DNA from: Cohnella sp. OV330
Lineage (GTDB): Bacteria > Bacillota > Bacilli > Paenibacillales > Paenibacillaceae
NCBI RefSeq assembly: GCF_900112065.1
Contig: NZ_FOKE01000004.1
Span: forward strand, 372,001-436,000
Direction: 5' to 3'
DNA length: 64,000 nucleotides
The position numbers and the translations under genes are program-made. Positions 1 through 6,812 of the stretch are shown here, piece by piece. Each line of letters opens with the position of its first letter. Position 1 is the stretch's first letter. The notes under the pieces were generated by a model that was not told where the DNA came from, searched no databases, and saw only the letters and a list, made by a program, of their open reading frames with translations.

Positions 1-541
1 CATGGACGTCATCAATATGAGCTTCGGCCTGGCGGGAGAAAGCCGCGTCCTCCGCGAAGCCGTCGCCCGCGCGAGGCGTAAAGGCATCCTGATGACGGCC
101 TCAGCCGGCAACGACGGCCCGAACAATGCGCGCATCGACGCGCCGGCGAGATATCCCGGCGTGCTGGGCATCGCGGCCACGACGAAGGGCAACCGCGTCG
201 CTTCGTTCTCGAGCCGCGGAAAAGGGATCGCGCTGGCCGCGCCCGGCGTAAACATCCTGTCCACCGCTCCCGGTCGCGGCTACGTGCGCATGAGCGGCAC
301 GTCCATGTCCTCGCCCCATGCCGCCGGCGGAGCCGCCCTGCTCCGCTCGCTGGCGCCAGCCAAGCACGCAGCGTGCATCGCGCGCAAGCTCGTCGCCGCC
401 GCCAAGCCGCTGCCGGGCGGCCGCAGAGCGGTCGGCGCCGGCCTGCTGCAGGTGGCGCCCGCCGCCGCGGCGCTCCGTTCGAAGCAGGCCCGCCGCGCTC
501 GCGCGGGTGGCGGCGTGCGCGCCAAGCGCATCCGGCCTTAA
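1..541 (+). CDS. S8 subtilisin-like serine protease, C-terminal part
   Basis: The open frame enters from the left edge and ends at a TAA at 539-541, so only the C-terminal 180 or so residues are visible. The catalytic serine lies in GTSMSSPHAAG and the oxyanion-hole asparagine in SAGNDGP, both diagnostic of peptidase family S8. The Asp and His of the triad must lie upstream, outside the window; the ATG at position 2 is therefore not the real start. After the catalytic domain comes a short Arg/Ala-rich tail. Such proteins are usually exported, but the signal peptide cannot be checked here. The gene ends in a strong hairpin shared with the convergent peroxidase gene. Confidence 0.93.
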   Translation, partial: MDVINMSFGLAGESRVLREAVARARRKGILMTASAGNDGPNNARIDAPARYPGVLGIAATTKGNRVASFSSRGKGIALAAPGVNILSTAPGRGYVRMSGTSMSSPHAAGGAALLRSLAPAKHAACIARKLVAAAKPLPGGRRAVGAGLLQVAPAAAALRSKQARRARAGGGVRAKRIRP

Positions 542-598
542 CAGCCTTAACTGATAAGGGCAAGCCGCATAAGCTGCGCCAACAGGCTTCTTATTAGA

Positions 599-643
599 CG
601 CCAAAAATCCCCGCGCCTTCTTAGCGGCGAGGGGATTTTGGCG
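599..643. terminator. Bidirectional terminator hairpin
   Basis: Arms CGCCAAAAATCCCC (599-612) and GGGGATTTTGGCG (631-643) pair with one bulged A. Runs of A and T inside the stem base give a U-tract-like end in both directions. It sits between the protease (+) and the convergent glutathione peroxidase (-). Confidence 0.8.
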
Positions 644-659
644 TGTTACTCAGACTTGT

Positions 660-1124
660 TTAAAGCAGCGACTCGATGTCCGCAGCCATCGACTCCGGCG
701 TTTCCTTCGGTTCGACGCGCTTAGCGACGCGGCCTTCGCGGTCGATGACGAACTTCGTGAAGTTCCAAGCGATATCCGCTCCGCCCGTCTCGCTCTTCAA
801 GTATTTGAACAACGGCAGCGCATTGTCGCCGTTAACGTCGGACTTGGCGAACAGCGGGAACGTCACGCCGTAATTCAGCTTGCAAAAGCTCTCGACTTCC
901 GCCTCCGTGGCGGGCTCCTGCTCCGCGAATTGATTGCAAGGAAAGCCTAGTACGACAAGGCCTTGGTCGCCGTATTTCTCGTAGAGCGCCTGCAGGCCTT
1001 CGTATTGGGGCGTCAGGCCGCATTTGCTGGCGGTGTTGGCAATGACGAGCACCTTGCCTTGATATTCGGACAAATCGACTTGCTCGCCCCGGATGGAAGG
1101 CGCTTTGAATTCGTATACGGACAT
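660..1124 (-). CDS. Glutathione peroxidase family thiol peroxidase (copy 1)
   Basis: A 154-residue cytoplasmic peroxidase of the GPx/BsaA family, which reduces organic hydroperoxides, in bacteria generally with thioredoxin or bacillithiol-type thiols. The peroxidatic Cys35 lies in NTASKCG, the Gln of the catalytic tetrad in FPCNQF and the Trp/Asn in WNFTKF. It is a Cys, not Sec, enzyme. It begins 3 nt after the ohrR stop, with its ribosome site (GAGGGG) inside the end of that gene, so the two are cotranscribed. A second copy lies divergently upstream at 1771-2247. Family assignment is firm; the physiological reductant is unknown. Confidence 0.95.
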   Translation of the reverse strand: MSVYEFKAPSIRGEQVDLSEYQGKVLVIANTASKCGLTPQYEGLQALYEKYGDQGLVVLGFPCNQFAEQEPATEAEVESFCKLNYGVTFPLFAKSDVNGDNALPLFKYLKSETGGADIAWNFTKFVIDREGRVAKRVEPKETPESMAADIESLL

Positions 1125-1127
1125 GGT

Positions 1128-1589
1128 TTATTCCCCTCTCTGATCGGCGGCTCCGACCGGCTGCAGCGCGGTCATCAGCTCGCCCATTTGGCTGCGTATT
1201 TTCAATAACATCTCGACGTTCACGCCCGACTGGCAAAACACCTTTTCCGGCACCTCCAGCGCTTTTTCCTTCAGCGCCTTCCCCGCTGACGATAAACGGA
1301 TCAACAGCTGGCGCTCGTCGCCCGCGTCCCGCGCGCGGGTGAGCAGGCCTTGCGCCTCAAGCTTCTTAAGCAACGGCGTCAACGTGCCTGAATCGAGATA
1401 CAAGCGCTCGCCAAGCTCCTTCACGCTGACGGCGTCCCGCTCCCACAGTGCGAGCATCGCGATATATTGCGTATAGGTCAAGCCCAGCTCCTTGAGAACG
1501 GGCTGGTACAGCCTCGTGATCTCTTTGGCGCAGGCGTAGACGGCAAAGCAAGTTTGATTTTCCAGCTTCAACGCTTCTTCGAAAGACAT
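1128..1589 (-). CDS. ohrR: OhrR-type MarR family organic-peroxide sensor
   Basis: A winged-helix MarR repressor of 153 residues. It matches OhrR along its length: LENQTCFAVYA near the N-terminus carries the sensing Cys14, and LYLDSGTLTPLL is the recognition helix. Another Cys at position 119 suggests the two-Cys type (as in Xanthomonas OhrR) rather than the one-Cys Bacillus type; this is inferred from position only. The ATG at 1589 is chosen over an upstream frame extension because GGAGAGGAGG lies just ahead of it. It is divergent from gpx copy 2 and cotranscribed with gpx copy 1; palindromes matching OhrR boxes lie between. No ohr gene is next to it. Confidence 0.85.
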   Translation of the reverse strand: MSFEEALKLENQTCFAVYACAKEITRLYQPVLKELGLTYTQYIAMLALWERDAVSVKELGERLYLDSGTLTPLLKKLEAQGLLTRARDAGDERQLLIRLSSAGKALKEKALEVPEKVFCQSGVNVEMLLKIRSQMGELMTALQPVGAADQRGE

Positions 1590-1642
1590 GGAACCTCCTC
1601 TCCTCTCTGCGATGGCATGTCTATAGCAAGACCACAGCATGC

Positions 1643-1655
1643 ACAATTAAATTGT
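1643..1655. promoter_or_regulatory. OhrR-box-like operator in front of ohrR
   Basis: ACAATT-A-AATTGT is a perfect 13-bp palindrome, matching the TACAATT-AATTGTA core known for OhrR operators. It lies 54 bp upstream of the ohrR start, suited to autoregulation. Confidence 0.7.
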
Positions 1656-1708
1656 CTGCAATCGAATCAAATCCAATATTATATTTCCCGCGGTCCGGTG
1701 TCAATCGC

Positions 1709-1744
1709 TTGACTTTTTATTTTAATTGCATACAATTTAATTTG
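1709..1744 (+). promoter_or_regulatory. Promoter of gpx copy 2 with overlapping OhrR half-box
   Basis: TTGACT (1709-1714), 16-nt spacer, TACAAT (1731-1736). The -10 is embedded in TACAATTTAATTTG (1731-1744), an imperfect version of the palindrome at 1643-1655. A bound OhrR would cover the -10. The CDS start is 35 nt downstream of the -10. Confidence 0.65.
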
Positions 1745-1770
1745 ACGAGATTAAACAAGGAGGAGTTCCC

Positions 1771-2247
1771 ATGTCGCTCTACGATATTGAAGTCTCCGAT
1801 GCCCGAGGCGCCGTACATCCGCTGTCCGAATACAAAGGTCAAGTGCTGCTGATCGTGAACACGGCGACCAAGTGCGGCTTCGCGCCCCAGTTCAAAGGCC
1901 TCCAGAAGCTGTACGACAAATATAAAGACGAGGGCTTTGCCGTACTTGGGTTCCCTAGCAATCAATTCGCGAACCAAGAACCGCTTGAGGGCGAGGCGAT
2001 CGCCGAAGCGTGCGAGCTGAACCACGGCGTGAACTTCCCGCTATACGCCAAGATCGACGTTAAGGGCAAGGACGCGCACCCGCTGTTCAAGCATCTGACC
2101 CGCGAAGCGCCGGGATTGCTCGGAACAAGGAAAATCAAATGGAACTTCACGAAATTCCTCATCGGACGCGACGGTAAAGTCATTAAGCGCTACGCCCCGA
2201 CGGATACGCCCGAAAAAATCGAGGGCAGAATCCGCGACCTGCTTTAA
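1771..2247 (+). CDS. Glutathione peroxidase family thiol peroxidase (copy 2)
   Basis: A 158-residue GPx-family peroxidase, paralogous to the one at 660-1124. It has Cys35 in NTATKCG, SNQF where copy 1 has CNQF, and WNFTKF near the C-terminus. An AAGGAGGAG site 7 nt upstream of the ATG fixes the start. It is transcribed alone from a TTGACT/TACAAT promoter overlapped by an OhrR-like box, and ends at a 17-bp perfect hairpin. Divergent arrangement with ohrR suggests peroxide induction; this is inference. Confidence 0.95.
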   Translation: MSLYDIEVSDARGAVHPLSEYKGQVLLIVNTATKCGFAPQFKGLQKLYDKYKDEGFAVLGFPSNQFANQEPLEGEAIAEACELNHGVNFPLYAKIDVKGKDAHPLFKHLTREAPGLLGTRKIKWNFTKFLIGRDGKVIKRYAPTDTPEKIEGRIRDLL

Positions 2248-2261
2248 TCATACCCATAAAT

Positions 2262-2300
2262 GCGCTAAGCCCCGGCATATACCATGCCGGGGCTTAGCGC
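2262..2300. terminator. Bidirectional terminator, 17-bp perfect stem
   Basis: GCGCTAAGCCCCGGCAT (2262-2278) and its exact complement (2284-2300) enclose a 5-nt loop, followed by a T-rich stretch. It separates gpx copy 2 (+) from the convergent fur gene (-). Confidence 0.88.
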
Positions 2301-2327
2301 TTGCTATTTCATTTTAACCGATATTCG

Positions 2328-2816
2328 TCAGATGCCGGAGGCCGCCGCTTCTTCGGCGCTCTTCGCCGCGGCGTCGTTCTTCGCCTGGCACTTGGCGCAA
2401 ATGCCTTGAAAATCGAGGCGGTGGTCAAGCACATTGAAGCCGTATTCGCGCTCCAGCCGCTCTTCGAGCGGCGTCAGCCAATCCTCCATGATCTCGGTCA
2501 TCGTCCCGCACTGCACGCAGATCAAATGATGATGATGGTGCTTGTTCGAATCGGTGCGAAGATCGTAGCGCGCGACGCCGTCCCCGAAGTTCATTTTTTC
2601 GACGATATGCATCTCGCTGAGCAGTTCAAGCGTACGGTATACCGTGGCGAGACCGATCTCCGGCGCCTTGTCCTTCACGAGCATAAAGACGTCTTCGGCG
2701 CTCAGGTGGTCCTCTTCGTTCTCCAAAAGTACCCGGACCGTCGCCTCCCGCTGCGGGGTCAGCTTGTAGCCCTGCGACTGCAGCTGCTGCTTCACTTTGT
2801 CAATACGGGCTTCCAT
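2328..2816 (-). CDS. fur: Ferric uptake regulator Fur
   Basis: A 162-residue Fe(II)-dependent repressor. The N-terminal winged helix contains LTPQREATVRVLLENEEDHLSAED and IGLATVYRTLELL, close to Bacillus Fur and less like PerR or Zur. The metal-binding region has a five-His run followed by LICVQCG, and a second CxxC (CAKC) near the C-terminus completes the structural zinc site. The tail is Ala/Glu-rich. The ATG at 2816 follows GGAGGGGGAAGGAC; the longer frame to 3110 overlaps spoIIM and is not used. A likely target in this window is the Fur box at 38871-38889. Confidence 0.93.
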   Translation of the reverse strand: MEARIDKVKQQLQSQGYKLTPQREATVRVLLENEEDHLSAEDVFMLVKDKAPEIGLATVYRTLELLSEMHIVEKMNFGDGVARYDLRTDSNKHHHHHLICVQCGTMTEIMEDWLTPLEERLEREYGFNVLDHRLDFQGICAKCQAKNDAAAKSAEEAAASGI

Positions 2817-2937
2817 GTCCTTCCCCCTCCGCCCCAAAACACACTTGATTTCATTATAGGGGGAGCCTATTCTGGAAGTCAAACACGCTTCGCCGGCAAG
2901 CGCCGCCATCCTGCAAAATCCGCGGAGGCAGCAGCTT

Positions 2938-3558
2938 TCACAGCCAGTCGGGCAGGCTGGATATAATGTGGGGAACGACGAACGCTTCCCACATCGCGGC
3001 GATGCCGAGCACGAGGAAAAGCGCGGCGGACGTGCCCGTATGCGAAGCCAAAGGCGGCAGCAGCCGGCCTCTGCCGAGAAAGAGCCGCTCGCGTCCGACA
3101 TAGTAGGCAAAACGGATCGCCGACACGCTCGCGATCGCCAGCGCGGGAATCACGACCAGATTCTGCGGCGCGACGACGGCAAGCGACACGGCTACGCCCT
3201 TCCAGGCCAGATGCCGCACGGTCAATCCGACCGCGAACCCGATCAGCACCCCTTTTAAAAAATCCAATGCCAGCACGAAAGGGCTGCCGACGACGGAAAT
3301 GCCGAGAAACCAGATCAGTCCCAGCCATTTCAAGTGGAAAAAGAGACGATCTCGAAAGACGTCTATCGGCGCCTCGGCGCCGGCGGACGTCCCGCCCAGA
3401 TACGCGCCGAGCTCGTCCGACAGGCTCTGCTGCTGTTCGAGCGACAGCGCGTTTACGACGAGCGCCCCGAATACCGCCCCGACGGCGATCAGCACGCCGA
3501 CGAACAAATACAGATTGAGCTTGCCGCCAAGCGGCCTGTCCATCGCGCCGCGTATCAT
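2938..3558 (-). CDS. spoIIM: Stage II sporulation protein M
   Basis: A 206-residue multi-spanning membrane protein of the SpoIIM family, which with SpoIID and SpoIIP forms the peptidoglycan-degrading engulfment complex of the mother cell. About five hydrophobic segments are visible (LYLFVGVLIAVGAVFGALVV, LGLIWFLGISVVGSPFVL and others). The ATG at 3558 is chosen because GGGAGG precedes it by 10 nt; an in-frame TTG at 3594 has no ribosome site. Neighbours nudF and fur match the known Bacillus nudF-spoIIM-fur order. Confidence 0.9.
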   Translation of the reverse strand: MIRGAMDRPLGGKLNLYLFVGVLIAVGAVFGALVVNALSLEQQQSLSDELGAYLGGTSAGAEAPIDVFRDRLFFHLKWLGLIWFLGISVVGSPFVLALDFLKGVLIGFAVGLTVRHLAWKGVAVSLAVVAPQNLVVIPALAIASVSAIRFAYYVGRERLFLGRGRLLPPLASHTGTSAALFLVLGIAAMWEAFVVPHIISSLPDWL

Positions 3559-3623
3559 CGGTCGCTCGCCTCCCGCCGCATAGGCTTGTTCCAACGCCTA
3601 TACGTATGCCGCTCGCGCCGCCG

Positions 3624-4838
3624 TTATTCGCGAACTTCCGGTTTCGCGACCGCTTTTTCGCCGATACGGCCGTAAGTCCCTCCGCTCCCTGCCGTCAGTG
3701 TCAGCCGACCGGCGCGCGCGTCCAGGATCGCGCCAGCGATTCGCTCGCCGGCCACGGCCGCGATGCGCCCTCGATCGAGCCGGTGCAGGATGTCCATCTC
3801 CGTGCCGGCTTCCCGCAGCAGCCGCTCTCTCATCTTAGGCCCTACGCCCGGGAAAAAGCCAAGCGGTACTTGGTGCCTGTACGGCGGCCTGCCGGCGGGC
3901 CGGATAGGCGTCTCCCGGTCCGCAAGCCGGGCGATCCGCGCGTCGACGCCGGTCACGAGACGCGGACTGCCGCAGGAAGGGCAGACGTCGTCGGATGCGC
4001 CGGCCGGCAGCGGCGAGCGGCAGGAAGGACAATAGCTGGCATGATACTTGCCCAGCTTCGGGTGCAGACCAAGATTCGCGGTCACCCGCCTGCCGTCTTG
4101 TCCCCGGAGCGCTGCGGCGAACTCGGCGAAGGAGGGCTCGCCGATCAGCAGCTCGTTGCATTCGCGACCGATCATTCCCGTCGAATGCGCATCCGAATTC
4201 GTCAGCACCGGGTAACGGTCCAGCTGAGACAGCTTGCCCGCCATCTCGCTGTCCGCGCTGAGGCCGAGCTCGATCGCCGCGATGCCGTCCGGATCGAGCC
4301 GATCGGACAGACGATCCGCCGAACAGCCGAGCAGTCCGCGATGCGGCGTGAAGACGTGGGCGGGCACGAGCAAGCCGCCCCGATCGAGCAGCTCCCGCTG
4401 GAGCTCGCGACCGGTCGCGCGGATGCGCTGCGAGCTTAACGTCACGTTTTTCATCCGCGGCGACATCCAGTCCGTCCATTCCTTCATGGCGGCGAGCGAC
4501 GGCAAATATGCGAGCAAGTGATAAGGCCCGCCGCCCCAGCCCGGCTCGCGGACTTCGATCTCCGCGCCGGGCAGGATCACAGTGTCCCGGTAGCGAATGC
4601 CGCCGTCCGCCACCTCCGCCATCTCGCCCGCATCCAGCAGTCGGTCGATATCGGCCTGCACCGCGGGAGAATGGCAATCGATTACGCCGAGCAGCGCGAT
4701 CCCCTTGCGCTCCGACGCTTCCTCCGCGATCGCCTGGAAGGTAAGGCCGCGGCTCGCGCTGATTTTCACCGGACGGCCGTCCCCGCTGCTGCCGATATGC
4801 ACGTGCATGTCTGCGAAGCACGGACGCAGCCCGCTCAC
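3624..4838 (-). CDS. Endonuclease Q-like PHP-domain DNA repair nuclease
   Basis: A 404-residue protein with an N-terminal PHP metallo-hydrolase domain (FADMHVHIG, VIDCHSP, LPGAEIEV, VPAHVF, TNSDAHS), a four-cysteine zinc ribbon (CPSC...CPSC, about residues 280-305) and a helix-hairpin-helix-like C-terminus (FFPGVGPKMRERLL). This architecture is that of EndoQ, the archaeal and Bacillus-group nuclease that nicks 5' of deaminated bases such as uracil and hypoxanthine. The GTG at 4838 shares GTGA with the nudF stop, indicating translational coupling; an in-frame TTG at 4865 is less likely. Activity is inferred from family. Confidence 0.82.
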   Translation of the reverse strand: MSGLRPCFADMHVHIGSSGDGRPVKISASRGLTFQAIAEEASERKGIALLGVIDCHSPAVQADIDRLLDAGEMAEVADGGIRYRDTVILPGAEIEVREPGWGGGPYHLLAYLPSLAAMKEWTDWMSPRMKNVTLSSQRIRATGRELQRELLDRGGLLVPAHVFTPHRGLLGCSADRLSDRLDPDGIAAIELGLSADSEMAGKLSQLDRYPVLTNSDAHSTGMIGRECNELLIGEPSFAEFAAALRGQDGRRVTANLGLHPKLGKYHASYCPSCRSPLPAGASDDVCPSCGSPRLVTGVDARIARLADRETPIRPAGRPPYRHQVPLGFFPGVGPKMRERLLREAGTEMDILHRLDRGRIAAVAGERIAGAILDARAGRLTLTAGSGGTYGRIGEKAVAKPEVRE

Positions 4839-5419
4839 GCCCCGAATTCCCCGGTCTGCCGCCAATGGCGCCAGACGAGGACGCCGATCAGCGTTTTGGC
4901 GTCGCAGATGCGGCCGTTCGCGATATATTCGTCCGCTTGCTCGGGCGTCAGCGACTCGCCGTTCAAAAACTCGTCCTCGTCCGGGTTCAGCTCGCCCGCT
5001 TCCAGGTCGTCGGTGAAATACAAATGGATCAGCTCGTCGGCGAAGCCCGGCGACGTCGCGAACGTCCGCACGAACCGAATGCTTCGCGCCCGGTAGCCCG
5101 TCTCCTCCTCCAGCTCGCGAATCGCCGCTTTTTCAGGCTGCTCCCCGGCATCCAGCTTGCCGGCCGGAATCTCCACCTGCATGCGCTCGAGCGGCTTGCG
5201 GAATTGATCGACGACCAGCAGCTTGCCTTCGTGCACCGCGATGACGGCGACGGCCCCCGGGTGCTTCACGATCTCCCGCGTCGCCGTGCCTCCTCCCGGC
5301 AGCCGGACGGTATCCACCTGCAAGGAAATGATTTTTCCTTCGAATCGTTTGTCCGTCGACACGGTTTCTTCGTAGAAAGGATGCTTGTCGCCACCCGCAT
5401 GTGACTGCTCGACGCTCAT
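4835..5419 (-). CDS. nudF: ADP-ribose pyrophosphatase, Nudix family
   Basis: A 194-residue Nudix hydrolase. The Nudix box runs GKLDAGEQPEKAAIRELEEETGY, with the RELEEE metal ligands intact (roughly residues 95-117). The surrounding sequence matches the ADP-ribose pyrophosphatase NudF, which hydrolyses ADP-ribose to AMP and ribose 5-phosphate. The ATG at 5419 follows AGGGGG; an in-frame GTG 18 nt upstream overlaps that site and is rejected. It is first in an apparent nudF-endoQ-spoIIM transcription unit. Confidence 0.9.
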   Translation of the reverse strand: MSVEQSHAGGDKHPFYEETVSTDKRFEGKIISLQVDTVRLPGGGTATREIVKHPGAVAVIAVHEGKLLVVDQFRKPLERMQVEIPAGKLDAGEQPEKAAIRELEEETGYRARSIRFVRTFATSPGFADELIHLYFTDDLEAGELNPDEDEFLNGESLTPEQADEYIANGRICDAKTLIGVLVWRHWRQTGEFGA

Positions 5420-5552
5420 TGTTGTTGCCCCCTGCACTTAAATTTGTTGTCATCTGCCGGTTCGCCGGCGCATAGATCAACCATATAGGCTTGTCCGGCC
5501 GAATGCAAGATCGCTAGACCGGCCGGCGGCGCTTGCCGAGGGGGGCAATATC

Positions 5553-5726
5553 ATGCTGAAGCGATACGCGGAGCCGGACCGGATCCGGTGGACAGGAAAA
5601 GCCTGGGAGATTAAAAGCGCGCTGCGCGTCCTCGAACGTCAAAAAGGCGGGAACGCCCGCCTCAAGGATGTGCTGCCTGAAATGACGCTCCATGCGTCTC
5701 GTCTCGAAGGCATGAGAAAGCGCTAA
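5553..5726 (+). CDS. mciZ: MciZ-like FtsZ inhibitor, small protein
   Basis: A 57-residue frame starting with ATG at 5553, 7 nt after an AGGGGGG ribosome site, and ending with TAA at 5724-5726. The central segment WTGKAWEIKSALRVLERQ matches the GKAWEIR helix of B. subtilis MciZ, the sporulation peptide that binds FtsZ and blocks Z-ring formation. The protein is about 17 residues longer than the 40-residue Bacillus version, with a basic C-terminal extension ending RLEGMRKR. It lies divergent from nudF, near its B. subtilis position as far as recalled. The identification rests on one short motif plus context. Confidence 0.72.
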   Translation: MLKRYAEPDRIRWTGKAWEIKSALRVLERQKGGNARLKDVLPEMTLHASRLEGMRKR

Positions 5727-5757
5727 TGGAGCGAGGCGTCATTCATCTGACGTACTG

Positions 5758-6702
5758 TTACTTGTATCGCTCGAGCAGGTCCGACAGCTTGGAACGGATC
5801 GCTTCCCGAAGCGCCTCCGGTTCTTGGACGCTCGCCCCCATGCCCAGGCCCAGAAAGAAGTCGGCATAGAAAGGAAGATCGCTCGCGGGCACGTCCCGAT
5901 CGATGGTCCCGCTGCCATCCTCCCGCACGTCCAGCATCGGCGCGAGCCACAGTTCGGCTTCGCAGCGCTGCACGCCCGCCCGGCTGAGCTCGGCTCGAAG
6001 CCTGACGGGATCGATCGGCTCGGCCGCTTCGCGCCGGCTGAGCGCTACCTCGCCAAGGTCGCGCGGCGGCGTGCCCGCCGGGTCCGGTACGGCCTCGCGA
6101 ATCCGGTCGCAGCGGAAGACGCGGAAGCCCGAACGAAGAAAACAGTAGGCCGTACAATACCAAAGTCCGTTGTTCGCGTAAATGCAGACAGGTTGAATCC
6201 GCCTGTCGTGCTCCCCTTCCTCCGCGGATACATAGACGATCGACAGCACCTGCTGCCGAACGGCCGCATCGAGCAGCGCGGCCAGGCATGGCGCGTCGCC
6301 GCGACGCGCGGGCGTCACGAAATCGACCCGATGCTTCATGCCGTCGATCCGGTCCCTGACGTCGCCTGGCATATGGAGGTAAAACTTGTTCAGCGCCGAC
6401 GCCGATTCGGTTTCGAAAGGAAGCGAAGCATAGTGGCGCAGCGCATGCACCGCGAAAAACATCGACACCGCCTCTTCTTCGGTAAAGGCGATCGGCGGCA
6501 GCACGCGTTCCCTGACGACCTGATAGCCGCCGTGGGGACCTACCTCCGAATAGAGCGGCACCCCGAGCTCGCTCAGCTCCTGCAGATCCCTTAGAATCGT
6601 GCGCTTCGATACGCCGAATTCGTCGGCCAGCTCCTGCACCTTGAACCGCCGTTTGCGATTGACGGTCATCATCAGCTCCATCAGCCGCTTGGATTTGGGC
6701 AT
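5758..6702 (-). CDS. HTH and WYL domain transcriptional regulator
   Basis: A 314-residue YafY-type regulator. It has an N-terminal DeoR-like winged helix (KRRFKVQELADEFGVSKRTI, residues 16-35) and a WYL ligand-sensing domain in which the motif reads WYCTAYC rather than the usual WY-L. A GGAGG lies 7 nt upstream of the ATG. It is divergently transcribed from an MFS transporter with an imperfectly characterised palindrome (6742-6756) between them, which suggests it controls that gene. The ligand is unknown. Confidence 0.88.
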   Translation of the reverse strand: MPKSKRLMELMMTVNRKRRFKVQELADEFGVSKRTILRDLQELSELGVPLYSEVGPHGGYQVVRERVLPPIAFTEEEAVSMFFAVHALRHYASLPFETESASALNKFYLHMPGDVRDRIDGMKHRVDFVTPARRGDAPCLAALLDAAVRQQVLSIVYVSAEEGEHDRRIQPVCIYANNGLWYCTAYCFLRSGFRVFRCDRIREAVPDPAGTPPRDLGEVALSRREAAEPIDPVRLRAELSRAGVQRCEAELWLAPMLDVREDGSGTIDRDVPASDLPFYADFFLGLGMGASVQEPEALREAIRSKLSDLLERYK

Positions 6703-6741
6703 CGGACGATCCTCCTTGTAATAAAAAGCTTGCCGGGTTCA

Positions 6742-6756
6742 TGACAATTGTTGTCA
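6742..6756. promoter_or_regulatory. Inverted repeat between WYL regulator and MFS gene
   Basis: TGACAA-TTG-TTGTCA is a perfect 6-bp inverted repeat. TATGAT at 6768-6773 could be the -10 of the MFS gene, placing the repeat over the -35 region. It is a candidate operator for the divergent WYL regulator. Confidence 0.5.
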
Positions 6757-6812
6757 CCATTATGTCTTATGATGGGAACCGCAAGCAACCTTTCGGCGGG
6801 AGTGATTCATCG

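Noticed and set aside
2328..2816. PerR or Zur instead of Fur
   Set aside because: The helix regions and spacing of the His cluster follow Bacillus Fur more closely, and a Fur box is present in the window; peroxide sensing is better assigned to the OhrR-type gene.
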